A stretch of DNA of 64,000 bases, taken from positions 1 to 64,000 of the forward strand of contig CALJFZ010000021.1 of the NCBI GenBank assembly GCA_938074325.1, in the 5' to 3' direction. A model generated the notes under the pieces. The model was not told the origin of the DNA. It did no database searches and worked only from the letters and a program-made list of their open reading frames with translations. The DNA comes from an uncultured Flavobacteriales bacterium (GTDB lineage: Bacteria > Bacteroidota > Bacteroidia > Flavobacteriales_D > Sanyastnellaceae). Both the position numbers and the translations under genes were made by a program. Below, one piece after another: positions 49,812-60,255 of the stretch; within the stretch, counting starts at the first letter, position 1, and each line of letters starts with the position of its first letter.

Positions 49812-51746
49812 ATGATCAACATCACCTTACCCGACGGAACGGTCAAACAAGTGGAGAGCGGCACGACCGCATTGGACGTGGCCATGGGCATTAGCGAAGG
49901 ACTGGCGCGCAACGTATTGGCCGCTGAGGTCAACGGAGAGGTTGTGGACCCCCAGCGGGCCATCGAAAAGGATGCATCTCTGAACCTGCTCACTTGGAGA
50001 GACGAAGAGGGAAAGCGGACCATGTGGCACAGTTCAGCCCACTTGATGGCCGAAGCGTTGGAGGCTTTGTATCCCGGGGTGAAGTTTTGGGTGGGGCCTC
50101 CAATCGAAAACGGATTCTACTACGACGTGGATTTCGGCGAGCACACCATCACCGATAAGGACTTTCCGGCCATCGAATCCAAGATGATGGAGTTGGCCAA
50201 GCAAAAGAACCCATACATCCGACGTGAAATGTCCAAGGCCGACGCAACGGCCTATTTCCAGAGCAAAGGCGACGAGTACAAATTGGATTTGCTAGAGGGA
50301 TTGGAAGACGGCACGATTACGTTTTACGACCAAGGGAATTTCACCGATTTATGCCGAGGACCGCACATGCCGCACACAGGATTCGTGAAGGCATGTAAGG
50401 TCATGTCGATCGCTGGAGCCTACTGGAAGGGCGACGAATCCCAAAAGCAATTGACCCGCGTCTACGGCATTACATTTCCCAAGAAGCAAGAGTTGAAGGA
50501 ATACCTCGAGTTGCTCGAACAAGCGAAAGCGCGGGACCACCGAAAGTTGGGCAAGGAAATGGACTTGTTCCACTTCTCAGAAAAAGTCGGACAAGGTTTG
50601 CCGCTGTGGTTGCCCAAGGGTGCGGACCTGCGGATGCGCCTTGAAGCGTTTTTGAAAGATGCCCAACGGAAAGCGGGGTACGAAGGGGTCATCACCCCGC
50701 ACATCGGTAACAAAGAGTTGTACATCACAAGCGGTCACTACGCCAAGTACGGGGAGGACAGTTTCCAACCCATTCACACCCCAGCGGAAGGAGAGGAGTA
50801 CCTGCTCAAGCCCATGAACTGCCCGCACCACTGTGAAATTTTCAAGTCGCGCCCACGCAGTTACCGGGATCTCCCTGTGCGATTTGCTGAGTTCGGGACC
50901 GTTTACCGATACGAGCAATCCGGCGAATTGCACGGTTTGACCCGCGTTCGCGGCTTCACCCAGGACGACGCGCACATCTTCTGCACCGTTGACCAGGTTA
51001 AGGAAGAGGTGAGCAAGGTCATCGACCTCGTTTTGTACATCTTCCGCACGCTGCAATTCGACGATTTCATCGCTCAAGTGAGTTTGCGCGATCCCGAAAA
51101 TCCGGGCAAGTACATAGGGGAAGATGCCAACTGGGAAAAGGCCGAAAAAGCCATCCAAGAAGTAGCGAACGAAAAGGGGTTGACAACAGTTGTTGAGCTC
51201 GGCGAAGCCGCGTTTTACGGGCCGAAGCTGGACTTCATGGTCCGCGATGCCATCGGCCGAAAGTGGCAGTTGGGTACGGTGCAAATAGACTACAACTTGC
51301 CGGAGCGATTCGAGCTCGAATACGTTGGTGCGGACAACGCCAAGCATCGTCCGGTGATGATCCACCGCGCACCGTTTGGCTCCATGGAGCGATTTGTCGC
51401 CATTCTCATCGAACACTGCGCTGGAAAGTTCCCGTTGTGGCTGACTCCAGAGCAGGTGAAAATCCTGCCGATTTCGGACCGTTTCAATGAATATGCGGAA
51501 AGGGTTTCAAAAGTCCTTGAAAATCACGATATTCGCGCCCTCGTAGACGACAGGTCTGAGAAGGTTGGGAAAAAGATTCGCGATGCCGAATTGGAAAAGA
51601 TTCCTTACATGCTCATCCTTGGAGAAAGCGAGGCCAACGAAGGAACTGTATCCGTGCGCCGTCAGGGAGAAGGGGATCTTGGGGGTATGAGTGTCGAAGC
51701 ATTCGCCGACCACATCAAGTCGGAGATTGCTGAAATGCTCAAGTGA
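49812..51746 (+). CDS. thrS: Threonyl-tRNA synthetase
   Basis: TGS domain, [36 protein letters not shown], anticodon-binding domain. Confidence 0.97.
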   Translation: MINITLPDGTVKQVESGTTALDVAMGISEGLARNVLAAEVNGEVVDPQRAIEKDASLNLLTWRDEEGKRTMWHSSAHLMAEALEALYPGVKFWVGPPIENGFYYDVDFGEHTITDKDFPAIESKMMELAKQKNPYIRREMSKADATAYFQSKGDEYKLDLLEGLEDGTITFYDQGNFTDLCRGPHMPHTGFVKACKVMSIAGAYWKGDESQKQLTRVYGITFPKKQELKEYLELLEQAKARDHRKLGKEMDLFHFSEKVGQGLPLWLPKGADLRMRLEAFLKDAQRKAGYEGVITPHIGNKELYITSGHYAKYGEDSFQPIHTPAEGEEYLLKPMNCPHHCEIFKSRPRSYRDLPVRFAEFGTVYRYEQSGELHGLTRVRGFTQDDAHIFCTVDQVKEEVSKVIDLVLYIFRTLQFDDFIAQVSLRDPENPGKYIGEDANWEKAEKAIQEVANEKGLTTVVELGEAAFYGPKLDFMVRDAIGRKWQLGTVQIDYNLPERFELEYVGADNAKHRPVMIHRAPFGSMERFVAILIEHCAGKFPLWLTPEQVKILPISDRFNEYAERVSKVLENHDIRALVDDRSEKVGKKIRDAELEKIPYMLILGESEANEGTVSVRRQGEGDLGGMSVEAFADHIKSEIAEMLK

Positions 51747-51779
51747 TAGTTGTAACACGAAAACCTTAGCGTCATAGCG

Positions 51780-52328
51780 ATCAGGAGAAAAAGGACCCCA
51801 TATCGGGGCCGCGTTCGAAGAGAGGATCTTCACCGAATCAATGACAAGATTGAAGCGGCGGAGGTGCGTGTAGTGGGCGACAATGTCGAGCCTGCGGTAA
51901 TGCGCACCCGCGACGCCTTGCAATTGGCACGGGAGTTGGAATTGGACTTGGTGGAAATTTCACCCAAGGCTGATCCGCCGGTATGCCGGATCATCGAGTA
52001 CAAGAAATTCCTCTACGATCAAAAGAAGAAGCAGAAGGAAATTAAGGCCAAGCAGCAGAAAGTTGTTGTGAAGGAAATTCGATTCGGACCGAACACGGAT
52101 GACCATGATTTCCAATTCAAGCTGAAGCACGCCAAGAAGTTCCTCCAGGAAGGGTCAAAGCTCAAGGCCTATGTCTTCTTCCGAGGGAGAACCATCGTGT
52201 TTAAGGAGCGAGGTGAAATCTTGCTTCTCAAGTTTGCGCAAGAACTCGAAGAGTACGGCACGGTAGAGCAGTTGCCAAAACTCGAGGGAAAGCGCATGAC
52301 TGTCATGTTCAATCCGAAGAAAAACTAA
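51780..52328 (+). CDS. infC: Translation initiation factor IF-3 (start inferred as a non-canonical AUC/AUA codon)
   Basis: In-frame reading upstream of GTG 51864 gives (I)[39 protein letters not shown]..., matching the IF-3 N-domain; no ATG/GTG/TTG in the upstream open frame (in-frame TAA at 51753-51755). Confidence 0.85.
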   Translation: MRRKRTPYRGRVRREDLHRINDKIEAAEVRVVGDNVEPAVMRTRDALQLARELELDLVEISPKADPPVCRIIEYKKFLYDQKKKQKEIKAKQQKVVVKEIRFGPNTDDHDFQFKLKHAKKFLQEGSKLKAYVFFRGRTIVFKERGEILLLKFAQELEEYGTVEQLPKLEGKRMTVMFNPKKN

Positions 52329-52348
52329 TAACCAAAAAATCTAAGGCC

Positions 52349-52543
52349 ATGCCGAAGATGAAAACAAAAGGAAGCGCCAAAAAGCGCTTCAAGTTCACTG
52401 GGACTGGGAAAATCAAGCGGAAGCACGCCTTCAAGAGTCACATCTTGACCAAGAAGGGTACGAAGCAGAAGCGAAACTTGACGCACTCAACCACGGTCGA
52501 CAAGACCAACGTTGCAAGCGTGAAGCGTCAATTGTGCGCATAA
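52349..52543 (+). CDS. rpmI: 50S ribosomal protein L35
   Basis: [36 protein letters not shown]. Confidence 0.96.
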   Translation: MPKMKTKGSAKKRFKFTGTGKIKRKHAFKSHILTKKGTKQKRNLTHSTTVDKTNVASVKRQLCA

Positions 52544-52643
52544 GCACCTCCACGAGATTTTACCACCCCTGGTACGTTTAACCCGGTAACCGGCTCACAA
52601 GACTGGATTTCACCAGCGCCGCCTACCAAAAAAACATTTTAAA

Positions 52644-52988
52644 ATGCCAAGAGCAACAAATTCAGTCGCATCGAGGGCGCGACGTAAAAAAGTCCTCAAG
52701 ATGGCCAAAGGGTACTATGGTGCCCGCAAGAACGTTTGGACCGTCGCTAAGAACGCTGTAGAAAAAGGATTGCTGTACGCCTACTCAGGCCGTAAGCAAC
52801 GCAAGCGTCAATTCCGCTCATTGTGGATCCAGCGTATCAACGCGGGTGCACGTCAGCACGGAATGTCCTACAGCGAATTCATGGGCAAGTGCTCAAAGAA
52901 AGGAATCGAACTGAACCGTAAGGTGTTGGCGGACCTCGCCATGAATCACCCAGACGCCTTCAAGGCGGTCGTGGATCAGGTCAAATAA
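52644..52988 (+). CDS. rplT: 50S ribosomal protein L20
   Basis: [66 protein letters not shown]. Confidence 0.97.
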   Translation: MPRATNSVASRARRKKVLKMAKGYYGARKNVWTVAKNAVEKGLLYAYSGRKQRKRQFRSLWIQRINAGARQHGMSYSEFMGKCSKKGIELNRKVLADLAMNHPDAFKAVVDQVK

Positions 52989-53008
52989 AGCTGGATTTCC
53001 AGCAAAAG

Positions 53009-53036
53009 AAAAGCCGGCGCAAGCCGGCTTTTTTTA
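53009..53036 (+). terminator. Rho-independent terminator after rplT
   Basis: 10-bp stem aaaagccggc-gcaa-gccggctttt with extended T-run. Confidence 0.9.
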
Positions 53037-53056
53037 TGTCCTGTATTTGCTGAGTC

Positions 53057-54088
53057 TCATTGGCTGTTCAGCGCACGCTCTTTAGCAAGAGCTGCGACCG
53101 TGTAGTCCGGCTTGATGCGCAGTGCCTCCGAGTAGTCGGAGACTGCCCCTGAAAGATCACCCAGGCTTTCTCGAGCCAACCCTCGGTTGAAAAACGCCTG
53201 GTGGTAATAGGGCAGCCGTTCAATGGCCTCGGTGAACCAATGCGCTGCACTGTCGTAGCGCGCGAAGTATTCCAAGTGGATGAAACCCTGGTTGAACGAT
53301 GCCGTTGCGTTGGTAGAATCGATGGCCAGGATTTGGCGGTAGGTGTCCAATGCATCGTCCAAACGTCCGGACCCTTGCATGAACATGGCGAGGTTGTAAC
53401 GTGCTTCCACGGACTGCGGTCGCAATTCGATGGCCGAACGGTAATACTCCTCCGCAACGGGGTCTTGTATCTGAGCTAGGAACAACCCCAGCGAAATGAA
53501 ACCGTCAAAAAATTCAGGGTTCACTTCAACAGCGGTCTGGTATGAACTGATGGCCTTCTCTGCATTGCCATTGGATGCGTAGATTTTCCCCTTCATCCAA
53601 TATGCTTCGTGCAGTTGATCATTCACACGCAAGGCCTCGTTCAAGTCATCAAATGCCCGTTCAAATTGATTCAAGTGGATGTTGAATTCAGCCCGTCGCA
53701 GAAGGCAGGTAGTGCTTTCAGGTGCAAGCCGCACGCATGCGTTGAGTTCTTCGAGGCAAGCCTCCATGCTTTGCATTCGATACAGCATGTCGGTACGGTT
53801 TTCCCACGCTGGTGCGAAAGAGGAATCCGCCTTCAATGCCAGTCCCCAATCTTCGAAAGCGCCTTGGGGATTCCCTTGGCTCGCCCTGTACAACGCCCTT
53901 GCATGATAGGGCTCAGGCGTGTTTGGATTGGCGATGATGGCTGCCTCGAGGGAGTCAACACTTGATCCCTGTGGTGCAGCGTTCGTGCTGGTTTGAGGCA
54001 CATTGCACTGCACCAGTGCCATGCAAAGCACCAGGGCACCGCAAATGGGTGCCCTGGAATTCAGTCGTTCACTGAAGTTCGTCAACAT
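53057..54088 (-). CDS. TPR-repeat lipoprotein
   Basis: Lipobox LCMALVQCNVP; multiple TPR units (YNLAMFMQGSGRLDDALDTYRQIL, FFNRGLARESLGDLSGAVSDYSEALRIKP). Confidence 0.85.
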   Translation of the reverse strand: MLTNFSERLNSRAPICGALVLCMALVQCNVPQTSTNAAPQGSSVDSLEAAIIANPNTPEPYHARALYRASQGNPQGAFEDWGLALKADSSFAPAWENRTDMLYRMQSMEACLEELNACVRLAPESTTCLLRRAEFNIHLNQFERAFDDLNEALRVNDQLHEAYWMKGKIYASNGNAEKAISSYQTAVEVNPEFFDGFISLGLFLAQIQDPVAEEYYRSAIELRPQSVEARYNLAMFMQGSGRLDDALDTYRQILAIDSTNATASFNQGFIHLEYFARYDSAAHWFTEAIERLPYYHQAFFNRGLARESLGDLSGAVSDYSEALRIKPDYTVAALAKERALNSQ

Positions 54089-54097
54089 AAGGGTGGG

Positions 54098-55129
54098 TTA
54101 AACCGCTTCGACTTCTTCAACTTCGGGCGCCTTGGGTGCTGGGGCCATGGCTTCCTTGATTTTGCCCTCGAGCTCGTCCATCAATTCGGGGTTGTCCTCA
54201 ATCAAAGCACGTACAGCGTCACGGCCTTGTCCCAATTTGGTTTCGCCGTAGCTGAACCAAGAACCCGACTTCTTGATGATGTTCATCTCAACACCGAGGT
54301 CGATGATCTCTCCGGACTTGGAAATGCCTTGACCGTAAAGGATGTCGAATTCCGCGCGGCGGAATGGGGGAGCTACCTTGTTCTTGACAATTTTCACCTT
54401 CGTTCGGTTGCCCATCACCTTGTCACCGTCCTTGATTTGGGACGAACGTCGGATGTCCAATCGTACGGAAGAGTAAAATTTCAACGCATTACCGCCAGTA
54501 GTGGTTTCTGGGTTGCCAAACATCACTCCGATTTTCTCACGCAATTGGTTGATGAAGATGCAGCAGCAGCCGGTCTTGCTGATGGAGCCGGTCAACTTTC
54601 GAAGGGCCTTTGACATCAATCGGGCTTGCAGGCCAACGGAAGAGTCAGACATTTCACCTTCGATCTCTGCACGCGGGGTCAATGCCGCAACGGAGTCGAT
54701 GACAATCAAATCGATGGCGCCAGAGCGAATCAAGTTGTCGGCGATTTCGAGGCCTTGTTCGCCGTTATCCGGCTGAGAGATGAGGAGGTTTTCGGTGTCG
54801 ACACCCAAGTTCTCAGCGTAGAATTTGTCGAATGCGTGCTCCGCATCGATGATGGCACAAATACCGCCTTGCTTTTGAGCTTGCGCGATGGCGTGGATGG
54901 CCAAAGTGGTTTTACCTGAGCTTTCTGGACCGTAGATTTCAACGACACGGCCTTTTGGGTAGCCCTGAATGCCGAGGGCCAAATCCAAGTTCAACGACCC
55001 TGAGGGGATGGCTTCTACTTTTTCAACGGCTTCGTCGCCGAGCTTCATTACGGCACCTTTGCCGTAGGTCTTGTCCATGCGGTCCAAAGTCAACTGGAGC
55101 GCCTTCAGTTTTTGTGCTTCTGCAGACAT
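54098..55129 (-). CDS. recA: Recombinase RecA
   Basis: [64 protein letters not shown]. Confidence 0.98.
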   Translation of the reverse strand: MSAEAQKLKALQLTLDRMDKTYGKGAVMKLGDEAVEKVEAIPSGSLNLDLALGIQGYPKGRVVEIYGPESSGKTTLAIHAIAQAQKQGGICAIIDAEHAFDKFYAENLGVDTENLLISQPDNGEQGLEIADNLIRSGAIDLIVIDSVAALTPRAEIEGEMSDSSVGLQARLMSKALRKLTGSISKTGCCCIFINQLREKIGVMFGNPETTTGGNALKFYSSVRLDIRRSSQIKDGDKVMGNRTKVKIVKNKVAPPFRRAEFDILYGQGISKSGEIIDLGVEMNIIKKSGSWFSYGETKLGQGRDAVRALIEDNPELMDELEGKIKEAMAPAPKAPEVEEVEAV

Positions 55130-55232
55130 TTTTTCTTGTTTTGAGCGAAGGTATCCTACCTACATCGTAATGAACTTACGGAGTAGGGTGTTTTTTGTCA
55201 ACGAAGTGCCCACTTTTGTGAGCGCGAGGGGT

Positions 55233-55709
55233 TTACAGGCCAAATCCCGTCAACACTTCAGCGGCGTGATCCTTCGTTTTTGGTTTGAGAATGACCGACG
55301 CAATGGTTCCAGATTCATCGATCAGGAAGGTGGTGCGGTGCGTCCCTTCGTACTCCTTGCCCATGAACTTTTTCAGGCCCCAAACGCCGAAGGCCTTGTG
55401 AAGGCTGTGGTCTTCGTCGCAAGCCAAATCAAAGGCGATGTTGTATTTGTCAATAAACTTGAGGTGCTTGGCAGCGGGGTCGGGGCTCACGCCCAACACT
55501 TCGATGCTGGCATCGGCGAGCTGGCTGTAGTTCTCCGTGAGGTTGCACGCTTGAGCCGTGCATCCCGGAGTCATGTCTCGGGGATAGAAGTAGAGGGCCA
55601 GTTTCTTGCCCGCGTAGTCCGACAAGGACCGGGAGCTTCCATCTTGTAGGGTGGTTGTAAATGCTGGGGCAGGGGTTCCTGCGGTCAGGGGGGTGGCTGT
55701 GATTGGCAT
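55233..55709 (-). CDS. bcp: Thioredoxin-dependent thiol peroxidase (Bcp/PrxQ)
   Basis: LYFYPRDMTPGCTAQACNLTENYSQL, GVSPDPAAKHLKFIDKYNIAFDLACDED. Confidence 0.93.
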   Translation of the reverse strand: MPITATPLTAGTPAPAFTTTLQDGSSRSLSDYAGKKLALYFYPRDMTPGCTAQACNLTENYSQLADASIEVLGVSPDPAAKHLKFIDKYNIAFDLACDEDHSLHKAFGVWGLKKFMGKEYEGTHRTTFLIDESGTIASVILKPKTKDHAAEVLTGFGL

Positions 55710-55780
55710 GCTCAACTAACAGTTGTTTTTCCTGCAAGTTCGTTAGTTCCTCTGCATAATTCTTCCCAATTTGCCAACCC

Positions 55781-58270
55781 ATGTCAGGTCTACCGCCATA
55801 TGCCGATGTCCTCGTGCCGCTTCCGCTGCCCAACCTGTTGACATACGCAACAGAAGGGGTCGAGGAGCAGTTGGAAATCGGCATGCGCGTCGTGGTTCAA
55901 GTGGGCGTTCGAAAGCGGTACACCGGGGTGGTTTGTCGCTTGCATTCAACCCCACCGGATGGCTACAGAGCACGCCCCTTGGACGCGGTCGTCGACGAGC
56001 GTCCTGTGGTGACTGCTGCGCAGTTGCACTTGTGGGAATGGATGGCCACTTATTATTTGTGCACACGGGGAGAGGTCATGGCCGCAGCCCTGCCGACAGG
56101 TCTGAAGCTCTCCAGTCAAACGCGTTTAGTCGTCCATCCAGAAGCGGATCTGATGCGCCTCAGAGGATTGGCACCGCAGGCCCAAGCATTGTTCGATGCC
56201 ATTGAGTTGCGGAAGGGCATTCAACTGTCAGAGGCCTCGGATGTATTGGATTTGAAACATCCGCAGCGTTGGGTGAACCAATTGGTCGAAGCCCAGCTCA
56301 TTGTTTCTGAAGAGGAATGGAAGGAGCGGTACAAACCCAAAACCGAACGCACGCTCCAACTGCCAAATGAGCTTCAAGAAGAGTCGGCTTTGTCCGATGC
56401 CTTGGACGCATTGGACCGCAGGGCGCCTAAGCAATCCCGGGTGCTGACTGCGTTTTTGCAACTGCTCGAAGAGCATGGTTTGAATAGAACGGGAACATTG
56501 AGGGAAAAGGAAGTGCTGGAAAGGGCCGACGCGGACACCGCTGCCATTGGCCGCATGGCGAGCAAAGGTTTGTGGGTACGAGGTGAACAAAACGTAGAAA
56601 GCGAATCGACAGGTCCGCACGCTGACCAAACAAAGCCGCTTCCTGCATTGAGTTCAACGCAAACAAGAGCGTACAAGGAACTCCAAACGAGCCGGGAGGG
56701 GAACCGCATGGCGCTGTTGCACGGGGTGACGGGTTCTGGCAAGACGGAGGTGTACATCCACCTCATTGCCGACGCATTGGAACGTGGGCAGACAGTGCTG
56801 TTCCTTGTGCCGGAAATTGCATTGACCACGCAATTGATTCAGCGGTTGGCGCATCATTTTGCGGCCTTCCTGCATGTCTATCACAGCCGTTTCACAAGGA
56901 GGGAGCAGACCGAAACATGGCTTGAAGTGCTCGGCAAGGGCAACCCGATGCCCAAGTTGGTCGTGGGACCGAGATCCGCCTTGTTTCTGCCCCTGCAGGG
57001 CCTGGGACTCATCATTGTCGACGAGGAGCATGAGCCGAGCTTCAAACAATACGATCCGGCCCCGCGCTACCAAGCACGAGACGTGGCGATGTGGATGGCC
57101 GCGCGGGAAGGGGCTTTTTGTGTGCTGGGATCGGCAACCCCTTCTGTGGAAACGCATTGGCTTGCATCAGAAGGAAGGATGGACCGTGTTGAAATGTCCG
57201 AGCGGTATGGAGGCGTCATGTTGCCCGAGATATGGTGTGCCGACTTGCGCAAAGCCCACCGCCAACGCGCCATGCACGGGCACTTCACGCGGCTGTTGAA
57301 ATTGGAAATGGAGGCGGTATTGGAGTCGGGTAGGCAGGTTATTCTCTTCCAAAATCGCCGCGGGTACAGCCCCATGTGGCAATGCGAAACGTGCGCGTGG
57401 ATTCCGGAATGCGAACGCTGCGATGTGCCCTTGACCGTGCACAAGTGGAAGAACGAACTCAACTGCCACCACTGTGGCTACGTGGTCGATCCGCCTCCCC
57501 CGGTGTGCGTTTCGTGCGGCAAGGCGACCATGAAACCCAAAGGCCTAGGTACGGAGCGGATCGAAGAGGAATTGGCCGAACATTTTCCCGATGCACGCGT
57601 GGCGCGAATGGACGCCGATACCACACGTAGCCGCCACGGACATCAGCGATTGGTGCGTGCCTTTGCCAACCGCGAGTTTGATGTGCTGGTGGGAACTCAG
57701 ATGGTCACGAAAGGGTTGGATTTTGCGCATGTAGGCCTCGTAGGCGTGCTCAGCGCAGACCGCATGCTGAATTTTCCGGACTTCCGAAGTTTTGAGCGCG
57801 CTTACCAAATGCTCACCCAGGTCGCCGGCCGTGCAGGCCGTTCTGGAGAACGCGGCAAAGTCATCTTGCAGACGTTCAATCCCGATCACTGGGTCATGAC
57901 CAAGGTGATGGCCAATGATTACCACGGATTGGTTAACCAAGAGTTGATTGAACGCAAAAACTACCGCTATCCGCCGTTTGTTCGGTTGATTCGTCTGACC
58001 CTCAAGCACACGGATGTGGGCCGGTTGGACGTGGCGGCGGAGGTCTTGGCAGCGCGATTGACCCAGCGGTTCATGGCGCGCGTCATCGGCCCCGAGACCC
58101 CAATGATCAGCCGCATCAACGATTTGCATCACCGCGTGTTGTTGCTCAAGTTTGAACGCGAGTTGCGTCCGGATCAGTACAAGCCTTTGCTCGAAACTGA
58201 CCTCGCTGCGTTTCGCGCAGATGACCGTTTCAAGCGCATACGCCTCATCGTTGACGTTGATCCGGTCTGA
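55781..58270 (+). CDS. priA: Primosomal protein N' (PriA helicase)
   Basis: LLHGVTGSGKTEVYIHLI, IIVDEEHEPSFKQ, zinc-binding CETCAWIPECERCDVPLTVHK...CHHCGY...CVSCG, GTQMVTKGLDFAHVGLVGVL. Confidence 0.96.
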   Translation: MSGLPPYADVLVPLPLPNLLTYATEGVEEQLEIGMRVVVQVGVRKRYTGVVCRLHSTPPDGYRARPLDAVVDERPVVTAAQLHLWEWMATYYLCTRGEVMAAALPTGLKLSSQTRLVVHPEADLMRLRGLAPQAQALFDAIELRKGIQLSEASDVLDLKHPQRWVNQLVEAQLIVSEEEWKERYKPKTERTLQLPNELQEESALSDALDALDRRAPKQSRVLTAFLQLLEEHGLNRTGTLREKEVLERADADTAAIGRMASKGLWVRGEQNVESESTGPHADQTKPLPALSSTQTRAYKELQTSREGNRMALLHGVTGSGKTEVYIHLIADALERGQTVLFLVPEIALTTQLIQRLAHHFAAFLHVYHSRFTRREQTETWLEVLGKGNPMPKLVVGPRSALFLPLQGLGLIIVDEEHEPSFKQYDPAPRYQARDVAMWMAAREGAFCVLGSATPSVETHWLASEGRMDRVEMSERYGGVMLPEIWCADLRKAHRQRAMHGHFTRLLKLEMEAVLESGRQVILFQNRRGYSPMWQCETCAWIPECERCDVPLTVHKWKNELNCHHCGYVVDPPPPVCVSCGKATMKPKGLGTERIEEELAEHFPDARVARMDADTTRSRHGHQRLVRAFANREFDVLVGTQMVTKGLDFAHVGLVGVLSADRMLNFPDFRSFERAYQMLTQVAGRAGRSGERGKVILQTFNPDHWVMTKVMANDYHGLVNQELIERKNYRYPPFVRLIRLTLKHTDVGRLDVAAEVLAARLTQRFMARVIGPETPMISRINDLHHRVLLLKFERELRPDQYKPLLETDLAAFRADDRFKRIRLIVDVDPV

Positions 58271-59318
58271 CGCTGAATCGTTGCCCGCGTGGCGAAACGA
58301 TTTGCAAAATCCCGAACACGTTCGCGTCCCAATTCAGGCGCTCCAATGGCACCAATGTCGGGGCCGCAGGCAGCTCCAATCGCTGGGAATCCACCAATTG
58401 CCCGTTGAATGTGTAGGCCTGAATGACCCATGATCCGGCAACGGGAGAAGACAGGTTCAATCCCTGTGCGGACCATCGCGCGAATTCTTCAGTGACGGCA
58501 GCCACATCAATAGAGTTCACGGTTCCAAACGAGTGAAAGGACGGTGTGCCATTGCCGCTGTTGGCTACACCAAGGGTGTCGGTCTCGATGGCATAGCTGA
58601 TGTCCGCTGGGTTCGATAGGCCAGAGCCCGCTCCTTGGACGACGGTTTCAGCCGTGGCAAAGTCGTTGGAATACCGCGTGATGCGAGCAGGGGACCACGA
58701 ACTGACATAAAACTGCCCAGCACCGTCCATGTCCACGCCGTCGAGGTTGCCCAGCCCCGTGTTCAGAACAATGCTGAATTCACCCGTTTCCAAATCCACA
58801 TCCAGAATGGGGGCATTGCCACCCCAATTGACTACGATGGCGCGGTTATTGGCCTCATCGATGACCACACCGTTTGGGGTGGTGCCTGTGGCGTTGACCA
58901 ACACTTCGGAGCTCATGTTGGCCGGGTCGCTGATGTCCACCCGGTGGAGTTTGCCGGTGCTGAAGTCGCTGATGACCAGTTCGCCGTTTCGGCTGCCCAT
59001 GCCATTCAAGAATCCTGCTCCAGAGATAGGGAGGCTGCCCACCAATTCTGCAGTGGTCAGATCGTAGGCGCGCACGACGTTGCTGCCAATCGCAAACAAG
59101 TGCCCGTCCACCACCTCCATGCCATGGGTGGCGGACCCATTGCCGAAATAGGCATATGAATCGCCGCCGTCGTACGTTTCCAGAATGCTCGAACTGTTGG
59201 AAATGAACCAACGGTTTTGCGAGGGATCATACTCCGCGGCTTCGATGACGCTCGGGGTTTGTGCGCTGAGCGCATTGCACAGGCCAGCGGCTAGAAGGAA
59301 GGAATACATTCGATTCAT
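58245..59318 (-). CDS. Secreted beta-propeller-like hypothetical protein (SMP-30/NHL-like), possible C-terminal sorting domain
   Basis: Signal peptide MNRMYSFLLAAGLCNALSAQ; repeating blade-like motifs; convergent 26-bp overlap with the priA 3' end. Confidence 0.75.
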   Translation of the reverse strand: MNRMYSFLLAAGLCNALSAQTPSVIEAAEYDPSQNRWFISNSSSILETYDGGDSYAYFGNGSATHGMEVVDGHLFAIGSNVVRAYDLTTAELVGSLPISGAGFLNGMGSRNGELVISDFSTGKLHRVDISDPANMSSEVLVNATGTTPNGVVIDEANNRAIVVNWGGNAPILDVDLETGEFSIVLNTGLGNLDGVDMDGAGQFYVSSWSPARITRYSNDFATAETVVQGAGSGLSNPADISYAIETDTLGVANSGNGTPSFHSFGTVNSIDVAAVTEEFARWSAQGLNLSSPVAGSWVIQAYTFNGQLVDSQRLELPAAPTLVPLERLNWDANVFGILQIVSPRGQRFSVRPDQRQR

Positions 59319-59599
59319 GAGGGATCCTGGTTTTCGGGGGGTTGCGATTTTACATAGAGCCGTGAAGTGCCTGCCCAGAAGGCGGTAAAGAGCAATGTTG
59401 CGGCAATGGCGTAAAGTACGAAGGAAGGGGGCTCCGCCACTTCGGGAACCGAAGGGGCATCCCAGACGCTCCCTGCATTGCCCTGCACGATGTCCCGAAT
59501 GCGGCGCCATGCATTGCGCATGAGGTAATAGCTTCCCAAGCCCACGATGGGAGCGAGGATGAGCCATGCACGAAACCACGGTTCATAAAGGCGTTTCAT
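59315..59599 (-). CDS. Small membrane protein (94 aa)
   Basis: MKRLYEPWFRAWLILAPIVGLGSYYLM and FVLYAIAATLLFTAFWAG TM segments; ATGA overlaps on both sides. Confidence 0.65.
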   Translation of the reverse strand: MKRLYEPWFRAWLILAPIVGLGSYYLMRNAWRRIRDIVQGNAGSVWDAPSVPEVAEPPSFVLYAIAATLLFTAFWAGTSRLYVKSQPPENQDPS

Positions 59600-60255
59600 C
59601 GGCTGCCAAAGATTGAGCTTCCAATCCTCACCAATGTCGATCCTTCGTCGACTGCAATGCGCCAATCCCCGCTCATCCCCATGGAACACGTGTCCCAATC
59701 TCCTGGATTGAATCGCTCATACAGGGTGCGCAGGCCTCGGAATTCCTTTCCTATTTGGCGCTCATCTTCAGTGAAGGTGGCCATTCCCATCAAGCCGCAG
59801 ATACGTGTGTTGGTCAAAGGCGTTCGCACGAGTTCATTCAAACAAGCACCGAGCTGTGCCTCGGTCATGCCGTGCTTCTGTTCTTCCTCTGCAATGTGGA
59901 GTTGAAGCAACACAGCCGATTGGAGGTCAGCGTTGCGGCTGCGCTTGTCGATTTCGAGCAGCAGGCGATCGCTGTCCACCGCATGGATGAGGTGGGCGTG
60001 GGGGATGACTTGCTTGACTTTGTTTGTTTGCAGGTGGCCAATGTGATGCCAACGCACGGTTTGGCTGGAAAAGTGATCGGCTTTTTCGGCGAGTTCTTGA
60101 ACGCGGTTTTCACCGAGGTCAATTTGATCAGCGTCCAAGGCTTGTTGGAGCATGTCAACCGGTTTGGTCTTGCTCACGGCGACTAGGGTCACGTCGGCGG
60201 GCAATTCGGCCCGAATCGCTCGAATGCGATGCGCAATGGAATCTGTGGGTGTCAT
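59596..60255 (-). CDS. yggS: YggS-family PLP homeostasis protein
   Basis: VTLVAVSKTKPVDMLQQALDADQIDLGENRVQEL, WHHIGHLQTNKVK, SMGMSGDWRIAVDEGSTLVRIGSSIFG. Confidence 0.93.
   Translation of the reverse strand: MTPTDSIAHRIRAIRAELPADVTLVAVSKTKPVDMLQQALDADQIDLGENRVQELAEKADHFSSQTVRWHHIGHLQTNKVKQVIPHAHLIHAVDSDRLLLEIDKRSRNADLQSAVLLQLHIAEEEQKHGMTEAQLGACLNELVRTPLTNTRICGLMGMATFTEDERQIGKEFRGLRTLYERFNPGDWDTCSMGMSGDWRIAVDEGSTLVRIGSSIFGSR

Noticed and set aside
50577-51416. 279-aa - strand ORF
   Set aside because: Antisense to thrS catalytic core.
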